From the NCBI GenBank assembly GCA_029879555.1, contig JAOUQB010000024.1:1-14527 (forward strand): 14,527 bases of DNA, written 5' to 3'. The position numbers and the translations under genes are program-made. Positions 1 through 8,487 of the stretch are shown in pieces. Every line of letters begins with the position of its first letter. Position 1 is the stretch's first letter. This DNA is from Nitrospirota bacterium. GTDB taxonomy: Bacteria; Nitrospirota; Nitrospiria; Nitrospirales; UBA8639. The notes under the pieces are model-generated. The model saw nothing but the letters and a program-made list of their open reading frames with translations. It made no database searches and had not been told where the DNA came from.

Positions 1-2
1 TC

Positions 3-674
3 TTTATCAGTAGTAGCGCGGCTTATCCTCCCAGCGGAGATCGTCCCGTTTCAGAAGATGAGATGTTTGAAGGCGATCCCTATGAGGCGTATTACAGTGT
101 TGGCTGGATGAAGCGATATGCTGAAGTTTTGTGTCGTATTTATTCTGAAAAAATAAAAGATTCAATGACTACGGTTGTGATTCGCCCCTCTAATGTTTAT
201 GGACCTTATGATAAATTTGATTTTGAACGGTCTCATGTCACGGCGGCCCTAATCCGGAAGGTTGTCGAACGGCAGGATCCATTAGAAGTATGGGGTACCG
301 GAGAAGATGTCCGAGATTTGATCTATGCCGATGATTTTCTGGATGCCATGATGTTGGCAATGACCAAATTGGAAAAATTTGATCCCGTGAATATTGGTTT
401 TGGGAAAGGATGTCGAGTGCGTGAGGTGTTAGATACCCTTCTAGATGTAGATGGGTTCTTCAATGCGAAAGTGGTGGTAAACCCGACAAAACCTTCAATG
501 ATTCCAATCCGGTTAGTTGATGTGAGTAAAGCCAAGGCACTTTTTAATTTCACCGCTCAGACCAACCTTGATGTGGGATTACGGAAAACTCTCGCATGGT
601 ATCGTGCGGCCTACGGGTTGCAACTAACCTCAGAACCCAGTGAAGGTATTTTGGCAATAGCGGGCTCGAGTTAA
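3..674 (+). CDS. NAD-dependent epimerase/dehydratase, GDP-fucose-synthase-like (5' truncated)
   Basis: C-terminal 223 residues of an extended short-chain dehydrogenase (SDR); the reading frame is open from the window edge, so the N-terminal Rossmann fold with its GxxGxxG motif lies outside. Visible SDR signatures are FISSSAAYP (the serine-rich strand before the active site), VVIRPSNVYGPYD, SHVTAALIRK and the RDLIYADDFLDA motif typical of WcaG/GDP-L-fucose synthase and GDP-mannose epimerase relatives. The family converts nucleotide-activated sugars in the cytoplasm (epimerisation, dehydration or reduction at C3-C5); the exact substrate cannot be read here. Oddity: the active-site segment reads YYSVGWMK, so Tyr and Lys are not in the usual YxxxK spacing (see findings). 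It lies 63 bases before the aldo/keto reductase and probably shares its pathway. Family call is firm, substrate is not. Confidence 0.88.
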   Translation, partial: FISSSAAYPPSGDRPVSEDEMFEGDPYEAYYSVGWMKRYAEVLCRIYSEKIKDSMTTVVIRPSNVYGPYDKFDFERSHVTAALIRKVVERQDPLEVWGTGEDVRDLIYADDFLDAMMLAMTKLEKFDPVNIGFGKGCRVREVLDTLLDVDGFFNAKVVVNPTKPSMIPIRLVDVSKAKALFNFTAQTNLDVGLRKTLAWYRAAYGLQLTSEPSEGILAIAGSS

Positions 675-737
675 ATTTTTAAAATGTATTTAGAATGAAA
701 CTTTATCAGGTAATTCCATAATTGGTTGCTACCAACA

Positions 738-1880
738 ATGCAAACTAAGACATTCGGGGAGACTGGGATCAGGGTTGCAGCGATAGGCTTGGGAACAACA
801 GGGATGGGGACAAAGGCTTTCCATTCTCAAGAATACGTAAGACAAAGAATTTACTCTCTCCAATTGGGGATGGATTTAGGAATGACCTTTATTGATACAG
901 CCAGTCTCTATGGGAACGGGTTTTCAGAAGAAGTTGTTGGATCCGCCTTAAAAGGAAAAAGGGAAAACTGCTTTCTTGCAACCAAATTTTATCCCAATGA
1001 GGAAATAAATTCTCAAGAGATTCAACTTGGGTTAGAAGCCAGCCTTCGCCGACTTCAGACGGATTGGATTGATCTTTATCAAATCCATTGGCCCAACCCA
1101 CGAGTGAATTATGAAAAGGTTTTTGAGGTTTTGGAGAAATATCGAGAGTCGGGAGCTATACGAAATTTCGGAATCTGTAATTTTTCGCCACAAGAAACCT
1201 GGGATCTTGCCAAAAGTATTCCTCGCATCTCAATTGTCTCTAACGAAATTGAATTTAATTTACAAAACCAGATGATGGGAAATGCCTATTTGGATTCAAA
1301 GGTATTTTCTGGAGCAATTTTGGCGTATAGCCCTTTAAATCAGGGAAGAATTGTTGGATCAAAAACTCAAGCGAAACTCATTGAAGTATTAGCCGAAAAA
1401 TATCAAGCTACTCCTTCTCAAGTAGCTTTGGCATGGATTCTTTCATTTGAAAGGATTTTCCCCATTGTGAAGGCAGCGACTCAGGAGCATGTCAAAGAAA
1501 ATGCTGGAGCGATGGCTCTTGTCTTGTCTAATGAGGATATTCAATCGCTGAGTGATTCTTCGGCGGAGGAAACAGTTGAAGTTAAGCCTGAAAGTATTAA
1601 ACTCCGAGGAACTCCACAGAGGAATCCTTATTTGACTTTAGAAGAAGCAATTAGAAATCCACTTAATTTGATCCCAAGTCCAAAAATCTTGTCTGAATCA
1701 ATTCTTCGCTATGGTCTGAGAATGCCCATTCGTGTTCTATCATTGGCTGGAAACAAGGACTCATTTGAATATGAACTTGATTCCTATGATCCCTTTGATC
1801 AAGTCAAAAAGTATTGGGCATGGAAAATTGCTTTTCCAGGGAAGCCAATTCCAGTCTCTATCGGGAAGGTTTTTCAGTAA
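738..1880 (+). CDS. aldo/keto reductase with C-terminal ParB/Srx-like extension
   Basis: NADPH-type aldo/keto reductase of 380 residues when started at ATG 738. An upstream in-frame TTG at 726 would add four residues; neither has a good ribosome binding site, and ATG 738 gives the usual family opening (MQTKTFGETGIRV). The (beta/alpha)8 reductase covers about residues 1-275. The catalytic tetrad is intact: Asp53 and Tyr58 in FIDTASLYGNG, Lys83 in ATKF, His117 in QIHWP. GICNF, AYSPLNQGRI and the cofactor-end ATQEHVKENAGA are also present. Residues about 290-380 are outside the reductase; residues 310-375 (SILRYGLRMPIRV, then FEYELDSY, then FPGKPIPV) resemble the ParB/sulfiredoxin-like fold. Likely role, inferred from its epimerase neighbour: reduction of a keto-sugar nucleotide or a related carbonyl intermediate. 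AT-rich compared with the genes after 7.2 kb. Confidence 0.88.
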   Translation: MQTKTFGETGIRVAAIGLGTTGMGTKAFHSQEYVRQRIYSLQLGMDLGMTFIDTASLYGNGFSEEVVGSALKGKRENCFLATKFYPNEEINSQEIQLGLEASLRRLQTDWIDLYQIHWPNPRVNYEKVFEVLEKYRESGAIRNFGICNFSPQETWDLAKSIPRISIVSNEIEFNLQNQMMGNAYLDSKVFSGAILAYSPLNQGRIVGSKTQAKLIEVLAEKYQATPSQVALAWILSFERIFPIVKAATQEHVKENAGAMALVLSNEDIQSLSDSSAEETVEVKPESIKLRGTPQRNPYLTLEEAIRNPLNLIPSPKILSESILRYGLRMPIRVLSLAGNKDSFEYELDSYDPFDQVKKYWAWKIAFPGKPIPVSIGKVFQ

Positions 1881-2001
1881 GATTGAAAATCGGCAATCTT
1901 TTCTACAAGAAGAGGAATTTCCCAGATGGGGTGTAGGCAGCTAGATTGTGAATTGGATTGGTCTTTGTCCCTAAAGATAAACGGCTTAAAAAAGGACATC
2001 T

Positions 2002-5000
2002 TTGGCGAGAAAAACTATGAATATTTTTCCTGAAAGTAAATTAGCTCATAAATGGCTTGATGGCCTTTCGGGTTTAGAAGTCGGTCCTTCCACTCATAAC
2101 CCCTTTGGCTTAAAGACCAGAAATGTTGGCCTGAAAGATCATATCTATTATGAGGAACAAATGACTTTGGTTGGCCAAGCTGCTTCACTAGATATTCTGG
2201 CTGAAGCTGAGGCGATTCCGATTTTGAGCGAATCGGAAGATTTTGTGCTGTCGTCCCATGTGATTGAGCATTGCCCAAATTTTCTAAAAACGTTGTGGGA
2301 ATGGTATCGAATTACTAAGCCAGGTGGATTCTTATATCTTATTGCGCCACACCCCGATGCTGCCCCAGGAGATAGAGGGAGGCCATTGACTGAGTGGGCG
2401 CATGTTGTGGAGGACTATGTATTCAATACTACCGGAGAGGCTGAGCCGGAGGCAGGACGATTCCTTCATTGTCATTACCATGTTTTTTCATTGGATACTA
2501 TGAAGGAATTTTTCTCGCGTTTTTTTGGAAGGAGACTCCTTCTCGTTGATAGTCAAAAAAAAGACGACAAGATCGGCAATGGATTCACTTTAGTATATCA
2601 AAAACCAGATTCGTTGCTACAGGGGTATCCCTGGACTTTAGGCTATCAGGGTAAGGAGGTGTCTGTTTCGAAACCTGCCGATTTTTATCTACTGAAGGAA
2701 TCTGTGTGTTGTTCTCCTCTTACTCAATCAACTTTGAGAAAGGCGGCGGTAGCCTCAGACCCTGTTTCTCCTACACAAAGCTCAAACATTCTGGAAAACA
2801 AAGTCCTGTCTCCCAAAATTTCCGTCATAGTAGCGGCGTATAACGCTGAAAAGTTTATGCGGGGAGCATTGGTAGACCTAGAAGAACAAACCATTGCAGA
2901 TGAAATAGAAATCATTATCGTAGAAACCGCTTCTCAAACTGAAGAGTATAAAATTATTACTGAATTTCAATCCCAATTTCCAAATATTATTTATGTTAGG
3001 ACGAGTACGCGAGAAAACCCCGCTGCAGCCTGCAATCGGGGAATTCAGATGGCACGTGGACAATATATTACGTTGGCCCCTACAGATGATCGGCGTCGCG
3101 CCGATGCTCTGGAAATTTTAGCTGGAGAATTGGATGCTCATCCAGAGATCGCCTTAGTCTATGGAGACGTGCTGGTTACGAACTTTGAAAACCAACAATT
3201 TGCGGTTCATATTAGATGTGGTTATCACATTCGACCTGAATTTTCCCCAGATATTATGCTTTCAGGTTGTCATATGGGACCACAAGCGATGTGGCGGAAA
3301 TCCATTCATAAGGAAGTGGGGTATTTTAATGAAACACTTCCCTCTGCCACCGATTATGAATTTTGGTGCAGGATTGCTGAACGATTTACGATGAAACATA
3401 TTCCTGCGTTTCTGGGGTTGTATTACGAGAACCCTCAGGGTGTGATTAATTCCAATCCAGAGCGAGCTCACAAGGAAACTCAAGAAATTCAAAATGCGTT
3501 TCGAAATAAATTTCCGGCACCGAAAGGCAATTACCTTAATAACTTCCAATACTTTGGACCAGTTCAATTGGGAAAGTTCGTCAATATCGGGATGGTGACG
3601 TTTAACCGTCTTGAGTTTACCAAAGCGTCGATTGCCTCAATTTTTCAGTTTACCTGTTTCCCGCACGTCTTGACTGTTGTGGATAATGGAAGCACGGACG
3701 GTACGGTGGAGTATCTTCAGGCGATCAAGAAGGAAGGCATTATCACCAACCTTATTCTGTTGAAAAAAAATGTGGGGGTAGCCAAAGCTTCGAATTTGGC
3801 GTGGAGTCAGGAGCCGGAGGCGGAATATTATTTAAAATTGGATAACGATATTGTGATTCAAAAGCCACATTGGCTTGTGGCCATGGTTGACGTGCTTGAT
3901 TCGATTCAGAACTTGGGCATGGTGGCATATAACTTTGAACCTTGGAGTTATTCTCTTCAAACAATGAATGGTCGGCAAGTGAGACCTAAGGAAGGTAGTC
4001 TCGGAGGGGCCTGTGTGTTGATTCCTAAGCGAACAAAGGACAAATTTGGATATTGGTGTGAAGATTATGGTTTGTATGGTGAAGAAGACGCTGATTACGG
4101 CGGACGTATAATGATTGCAGGCCTCAAAAATGCCTATATGGAAGATGAGAGCATTGGAGTTCACCTTCCTGCCGGTAGAGCGGCTAATATAGATTCTCAA
4201 ACTTTTGTCGCTCAAGATGGTGCGGAGGAATTTCAAGATGCAGACTATCGACTATTTAAGGATGATTCGCGACGCTCGAATCAACAGGGCCCCTTTAAGA
4301 AAAACCTCGAATTCTATCAAACGGGGGAAAAAGATCTTTATTGCCGGTCACAATTTGTGGAAATCTTTCGGTCGGGTATGTCAGAGGTAGTGCTTCCTAC
4401 AATTTCTAAAGGAGAGCTTGAGAGACCGGTCCAGTCTGTAGCATTCCCTGAATCTTCCACGCCCTCTAGACGCCGAGTGTCGGTTGTCCCTAATGATAAA
4501 TTTTGTGGAACCCTTCGTCTCTATTATCCCCTCCAATCGTTTATGAAAAGCAATCAACTTCAAGGGAACCTTATTCTGGAAGCAGATATTTATACTGGTA
4601 AGGTCGAATTCCCAGTAGGGGCAGAAGAATCAGTTGTGATACAGCGGATTCCAACTTTAATTGAACCAAAATTAAAAGCAGCAAAGTCTCAGGGTACAAG
4701 AATCGTTCATGATCTCGATGATTTACTGTGGAAGGTACCTGGTGATAATCACAACTCAAAGGTTATTACTCCTCCTATGTTGGATTGTTTGTTTCGCGCA
4801 GTTGAACAAGCAGATTGTGTGACGGTATCCACGTTGCCACTTCAACAGGCACTCGATTTGCGGGGAATCTCGTCGTTGATTCTCCCCAACTGTTTATTGA
4901 AAGAGCAATGGGAAGGTTCCAGACCTAGACGCAGAACGGGGCTTCGACCTCGAGTTGGCTGGGTGGGGCAATTGGGGGTTCATCAAGCCGATGTCGCGAT

Positions 5001-7197
5001 TTTAAGCCCTGTGATGGAAATGTTGGGGTTGGAAGTGGAGTGGGTGTTTTTGGGAGAGGTTCCTGATGTTCGTCCAGGGTTTCGGTTTGAGGCGGAGACG
5101 CATGCCATGGTTCCACTGCAAGACTTTCCGGCGAAGCTTGCTAGTTTGAATTTAGATTTGGCGTTGGCCCCCTTGGCTATGAATGAATTTAATGAGGCGA
5201 AAAGTGATTTGAGGATCCTTCAATACGGCATCCTGGGCTATCCAGTCATTGCCACCGATATTTTCCCGTATCAAGCCGCCCCAGTGTCTCGAGTGCCCAA
5301 TGACCCCACGGCCTGGGTGCAAGCAATTCGTGATCACGTTCACAATCCAGATTCTTCAGAGGCTCAGGGCGAGACACTTCGTCAGTGGGTGTTGGCCAAT
5401 CGAATGTTTGATCAATGGGCTTCACATTATCAGTCTGCTTGGTTAGGGGAATCAGTTGTTGAGAAAATGAAGCCGGAGTCCGTTCATGCTCCCCATGTTT
5501 CTTATTCAGTGGCTCCATCAAGAGTTGATTCAAGCAAGATATCCTATGATTGCTCAATCATTATTCCATTATTTAATCGAGCAGATTTGACGAAACAATG
5601 CTTGGAACATTTGTCGGAAGCGACCAAAGATATCACGTATGAGGTGATCTTAGTGGATAATCATTCCTCGGATGGTACTGCTGAGTTGTTCTCGGCGTTG
5701 AGTGGCGATATTCAGTTCATACGCAATCAAGAAAACTTAGGTTTTGCCAAGGCCTGCAATCAAGGTGCGGCAGAAGCAAAAGGGAGATATTTAATATTCT
5801 TGAATAACGATACCATTCCTCAAGAGGGCTGGCTTTTGGCGTTGGTCAATGAAGTTGAGCAATATCCAGACGTTGCGGTAGTGGGGAGTAAGCTTTTATT
5901 TCCTGATAATACTATTCAACATGCCGGTGTGGTGTTCTCTAAAAATTGTTTAGTCCCGTACCATATTTTTCGCGGGGAGTCCTCTCAATTGGCTGCCGTC
6001 AATAAGCGCCGTGAATTTCAGGCCGTAACAGCCGCCTGTTTTTTGGTTCGTCGTGAGGATTGGGATAGTGTGGGTGGCTTTGATGAAGAGTTTAGGAATG
6101 GTTTTGAGGACGTTGATTTCTGTTTGAAAATTCGGGAACGTGGCCGGAAAATCATTTACCAGCCGAAAAGTGTCCTGTATCACCTTGAACACCAATCGCC
6201 TGGACGGAAGGATAAAGCGGCCGAGAATCATAACGGACGGTTACTGATGGATCGTTGGGCGTCCAAAATTATCCCTGATGAGGACATATATTTTGTCAGT
6301 GAGGGGTATGCCGACAAGTTATACATTAAGGATGGGATGATTCGACAAAAGTTGTTTCCATTTACAAATGATCAGGAACGGCAACAATGGCAACGATTGG
6401 CACAGATTCAAACGCTGTTAATTCAACTTCGAGAAAATGGCATCTCTTTCTCAAAAACCCTCTGCCCTCCTGAATTGAAGCAGTTGTTATCTGAATACTC
6501 GGCATGGCCGGAGGATCTTGAATGTTTGCGATGGGGTGCGGAATTATGCCGTACCTGGAAAGTCCCAGAGAGCGAGTTTGGGTTTTGGCAGAGAGTCTTA
6601 CAAATAGAGGAAGATCCTAATGCACGGGAATTTTTCGCCAAACAAGCGATGAGGGAAAATAATTTAAGACTGGCCTCCCAGCATATCATGGCCCTCATCG
6701 GATCCCCGCCTCATGAGGCAACGGGGTATGGATTGCAAGGTATTTTGTTGATGCAATCGAAAGAGTATTCAGCTGCGGCCGATTCATTTTCTCAAGCGTT
6801 GAGCAAGGGGTTTGATTCTCGTAAAGCCGGGTTGGGTTTAGGTTTGGCCCATATGGGAATGGAAAACCCTGAAATGGCATGGAAGGTATTTGAAAAGGTT
6901 TCAGGAGAGTTCCCTGATGAAGATGAGGCCCTACAAGGGCTTATTCAGGCTGGGACCGCCTTACAGTGCTGGAGCAAACTCTCGGGCCATCTCCATAGGT
7001 ATTTGCTTCGTAATCCTGCGGATTGTGCGATGCGTTTTGCTTTGGCTGGCGTGGAATTTCGAGCTGGTCATCCTGATAAAGCGAAGGAGCAACTCACTTG
7101 GCTGCGTCTTGTTCAACCAGACTTTGAAGGACTCGAAGATTTAGATAGGGTATTAGCCAACCCTCAGGACCAAGGCCGTTTGGTTTCCGTACGTTAG
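2002..7197 (+). CDS. giant multi-domain protein: methyltransferase, GT2, GT2, GT-B, GT2, TPR-like repeats
   Basis: A 1731-residue cytoplasmic protein with no signal peptide or membrane segment visible. Start is TTG 2002, preceded by AAGGA at 1992-1996; ATG 2017 is the alternative but has no ribosome binding site. Modules in order: residues 1-220, class I SAM methyltransferase-like (LEVGPS 25-30, SSHVIEH 84-90, KPGG 106-109); about 272-510, GT2 (ISVIVAAYN, TDD at 361-363, DYEFWCRIA); about 526-770, GT2 (VVDNGSTDGT, LDND ending at Asp616, GEEDADYGGR); about 826-1135, GT-B/GT4-like (HDLDDLLW from 903, KSDLRILQYG from 1067); about 1183-1430, GT2 (SIIIPLFNR, LNNDT 1267-1271, FEDVDF with Glu1369/Asp1370/Asp1372); about 1440-1731, helical with TPR-like repeats near 1572-1715. 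All three GT2 units keep plausible acidic metal-binding and catalytic motifs, so none looks dead. Probably assembles several sugars of one glycan and perhaps methylates it. The acceptor is inferred to be flagellin from context. First gene of a five-gene run. Confidence 0.9.
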   Translation: MARKTMNIFPESKLAHKWLDGLSGLEVGPSTHNPFGLKTRNVGLKDHIYYEEQMTLVGQAASLDILAEAEAIPILSESEDFVLSSHVIEHCPNFLKTLWEWYRITKPGGFLYLIAPHPDAAPGDRGRPLTEWAHVVEDYVFNTTGEAEPEAGRFLHCHYHVFSLDTMKEFFSRFFGRRLLLVDSQKKDDKIGNGFTLVYQKPDSLLQGYPWTLGYQGKEVSVSKPADFYLLKESVCCSPLTQSTLRKAAVASDPVSPTQSSNILENKVLSPKISVIVAAYNAEKFMRGALVDLEEQTIADEIEIIIVETASQTEEYKIITEFQSQFPNIIYVRTSTRENPAAACNRGIQMARGQYITLAPTDDRRRADALEILAGELDAHPEIALVYGDVLVTNFENQQFAVHIRCGYHIRPEFSPDIMLSGCHMGPQAMWRKSIHKEVGYFNETLPSATDYEFWCRIAERFTMKHIPAFLGLYYENPQGVINSNPERAHKETQEIQNAFRNKFPAPKGNYLNNFQYFGPVQLGKFVNIGMVTFNRLEFTKASIASIFQFTCFPHVLTVVDNGSTDGTVEYLQAIKKEGIITNLILLKKNVGVAKASNLAWSQEPEAEYYLKLDNDIVIQKPHWLVAMVDVLDSIQNLGMVAYNFEPWSYSLQTMNGRQVRPKEGSLGGACVLIPKRTKDKFGYWCEDYGLYGEEDADYGGRIMIAGLKNAYMEDESIGVHLPAGRAANIDSQTFVAQDGAEEFQDADYRLFKDDSRRSNQQGPFKKNLEFYQTGEKDLYCRSQFVEIFRSGMSEVVLPTISKGELERPVQSVAFPESSTPSRRRVSVVPNDKFCGTLRLYYPLQSFMKSNQLQGNLILEADIYTGKVEFPVGAEESVVIQRIPTLIEPKLKAAKSQGTRIVHDLDDLLWKVPGDNHNSKVITPPMLDCLFRAVEQADCVTVSTLPLQQALDLRGISSLILPNCLLKEQWEGSRPRRRTGLRPRVGWVGQLGVHQADVAILSPVMEMLGLEVEWVFLGEVPDVRPGFRFEAETHAMVPLQDFPAKLASLNLDLALAPLAMNEFNEAKSDLRILQYGILGYPVIATDIFPYQAAPVSRVPNDPTAWVQAIRDHVHNPDSSEAQGETLRQWVLANRMFDQWASHYQSAWLGESVVEKMKPESVHAPHVSYSVAPSRVDSSKISYDCSIIIPLFNRADLTKQCLEHLSEATKDITYEVILVDNHSSDGTAELFSALSGDIQFIRNQENLGFAKACNQGAAEAKGRYLIFLNNDTIPQEGWLLALVNEVEQYPDVAVVGSKLLFPDNTIQHAGVVFSKNCLVPYHIFRGESSQLAAVNKRREFQAVTAACFLVRREDWDSVGGFDEEFRNGFEDVDFCLKIRERGRKIIYQPKSVLYHLEHQSPGRKDKAAENHNGRLLMDRWASKIIPDEDIYFVSEGYADKLYIKDGMIRQKLFPFTNDQERQQWQRLAQIQTLLIQLRENGISFSKTLCPPELKQLLSEYSAWPEDLECLRWGAELCRTWKVPESEFGFWQRVLQIEEDPNAREFFAKQAMRENNLRLASQHIMALIGSPPHEATGYGLQGILLMQSKEYSAAADSFSQALSKGFDSRKAGLGLGLAHMGMENPEMAWKVFEKVSGEFPDEDEALQGLIQAGTALQCWSKLSGHLHRYLLRNPADCAMRFALAGVEFRAGHPDKAKEQLTWLRLVQPDFEGLEDLDRVLANPQDQGRLVSVR

Positions 7198-7203
7198 GAG
7201 GAA
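7196..7203 (+). promoter_or_regulatory. strong Shine-Dalgarno (AGGAGGAA) with no ATG or GTG in range
   Basis: AGGAGGAA overlaps the stop codon of the giant glycosyltransferase. The GT9 ATG at 7228 is 24 bases beyond it, too far for normal use. In range are only ATT 7207 (in frame with the GT9 gene, adding seven residues) and TTG 7208 (another frame, a 15-codon ORF ending at TAG 7253). It may help reinitiation or translational coupling. Confidence 0.55.
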
Positions 7204-7227
7204 TTTATTGCCGGGTCAAACCAGTCG

Positions 7228-8487
7228 ATGTCTCGATCTCTTCTCCTCCAGTTAGCGCGGTTGGGTGATCTCATCCAATCGTTGCCTGCGATTTCCTCCC
7301 TTCATTCGTCTTTTCCCGATCGGCCATTGGATTTGGTGTGTGCGGCACCTTTGGCTTCAATGGCTCAACTTTTTTCAGATATTCAAAGGGTTTATCCTTG
7401 GGACGGTGAGCGTTGGCATAGCCTGGCGAATATGGATGGTGGGGCCCCGGAACCATTCGTCGTTGCAGCGGAACAATACGTGGACGATTGCGCATTCCCT
7501 CGATATTCCGTGGCCTACAATTTGAATAATCATCCCAGAAGCGTCCTGGCCTCGCATGTGTTGAGTGACCAGGTTGTTGGGGCAGGGGATTTGGGACCAT
7601 TGCACCCCAGTTTGCCGCCGTGGGTGGCCTATTTACGCCAAGTGGCAGGTGACCGGGGAGCCAACCGCATTCATTTGGCCGACGCCTTTTGTGGGGTGTG
7701 CGGAGTGAACCCGCCATCCGTGGTTCCCACTATTCGCGCAACTCATGTTGATTTGCCCAATGATCTTGCCTGCATGGTGGATGAAGGGTCATGGAATGGA
7801 ATTGGCATTGTTCTGGGGGCTGGGGATCGAGATCGTCGAGTTCCGCTAGCAACATGGAGACAGTTCATTGAGGTCTGTATTGACCAACTCCCCCATGGTC
7901 TCTGTGTGCTGATTGGAGGGCCTGGCGAACGTGAAGCCGCCTTAGCCTTGGAGGATCAACTGCCTCCTTCGTATCTGTCTCGACTCTTGAATTGTGTCGG
8001 AAGGACATCGTTGCCGCAATTGGCGCATGTGTTGAATCGTTGTCAGTGGGTCGTGGGATCCGATACGGGTCCTTTGCACCTTGGAGTGGCCTGCGGAGCA
8101 CGGGCGATCGGTTGGTATTTTTCACGGGCGCGGGTGCACGAAACTGGACCGTATGGGGTGGGACATTACGTGTGGCAATTTCGGCCAGGTGTCAATTCCA
8201 AAACGCTTGGTGCCTTTGACCTCAACGGCTCGGCTCCGCCTCCGGGTTCATGGCCGGTGCAAGAAACTCTTCAATTAATCCAGGGGCAAGATGAGAGTGC
8301 ACACCCCTCGGAGTGGGAATTATGGAAGAGTCATCGGGATGTGTGGGGGATGTTCTATATGAATGGGGAGCAGCTGGATTCTGCGGTCGCTCAGCGAAAA
8401 AATATTTGGGAACAGTTGTCGGCTCCTTCAGCCAATCGTGATTCCACTGTTGGGTTTCGTTCTCATTTAACAGGATGTTCGTCATGA
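7228..8487 (+). CDS. glycosyltransferase family 9 (heptosyltransferase-like)
   Basis: A 419-residue GT-B enzyme of the GT9 family, which moves heptose or related sugars from nucleotide donors at the cytoplasmic side. N-terminus MSRSLLLQLARLGDLIQSLPA is the family's first strand and acceptor-side loop. The C-terminal donor domain shows GIGIVLGAGDRDRRVP, a VLIGGPGE strand and the hallmark SDTGPLHLG at residues 278-286. About 70 residues after the last GT9 element, from roughly residue 345, are extra and unassigned. ATG 7228 matches the family start, but the strong ribosome binding site is far upstream (see 7196-7203), so ATT 7207 remains possible. The end overlaps the next start as ATGA at 8484-8487, implying coupled translation. 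Next to Maf/CgeB-like and flagellin genes it is more likely a flagellin-glycan enzyme than an LPS-core enzyme, but that is inference. Confidence 0.88.
   Translation: MSRSLLLQLARLGDLIQSLPAISSLHSSFPDRPLDLVCAAPLASMAQLFSDIQRVYPWDGERWHSLANMDGGAPEPFVVAAEQYVDDCAFPRYSVAYNLNNHPRSVLASHVLSDQVVGAGDLGPLHPSLPPWVAYLRQVAGDRGANRIHLADAFCGVCGVNPPSVVPTIRATHVDLPNDLACMVDEGSWNGIGIVLGAGDRDRRVPLATWRQFIEVCIDQLPHGLCVLIGGPGEREAALALEDQLPPSYLSRLLNCVGRTSLPQLAHVLNRCQWVVGSDTGPLHLGVACGARAIGWYFSRARVHETGPYGVGHYVWQFRPGVNSKTLGAFDLNGSAPPPGSWPVQETLQLIQGQDESAHPSEWELWKSHRDVWGMFYMNGEQLDSAVAQRKNIWEQLSAPSANRDSTVGFRSHLTGCSS

Noticed and set aside
1879..1900. Hairpin AAGATTG-N8-CAATCTT overlapping the aldo/keto reductase stop
   Set aside because: Only seven AT-rich pairs and a short T run interrupted by C; too weak to call a terminator.
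3832..4236. Antisense open frame of 134 codons inside the giant glycosyltransferase
   Set aside because: Opposes a GT2 domain with clear motifs; low-complexity translation without recognisable features.
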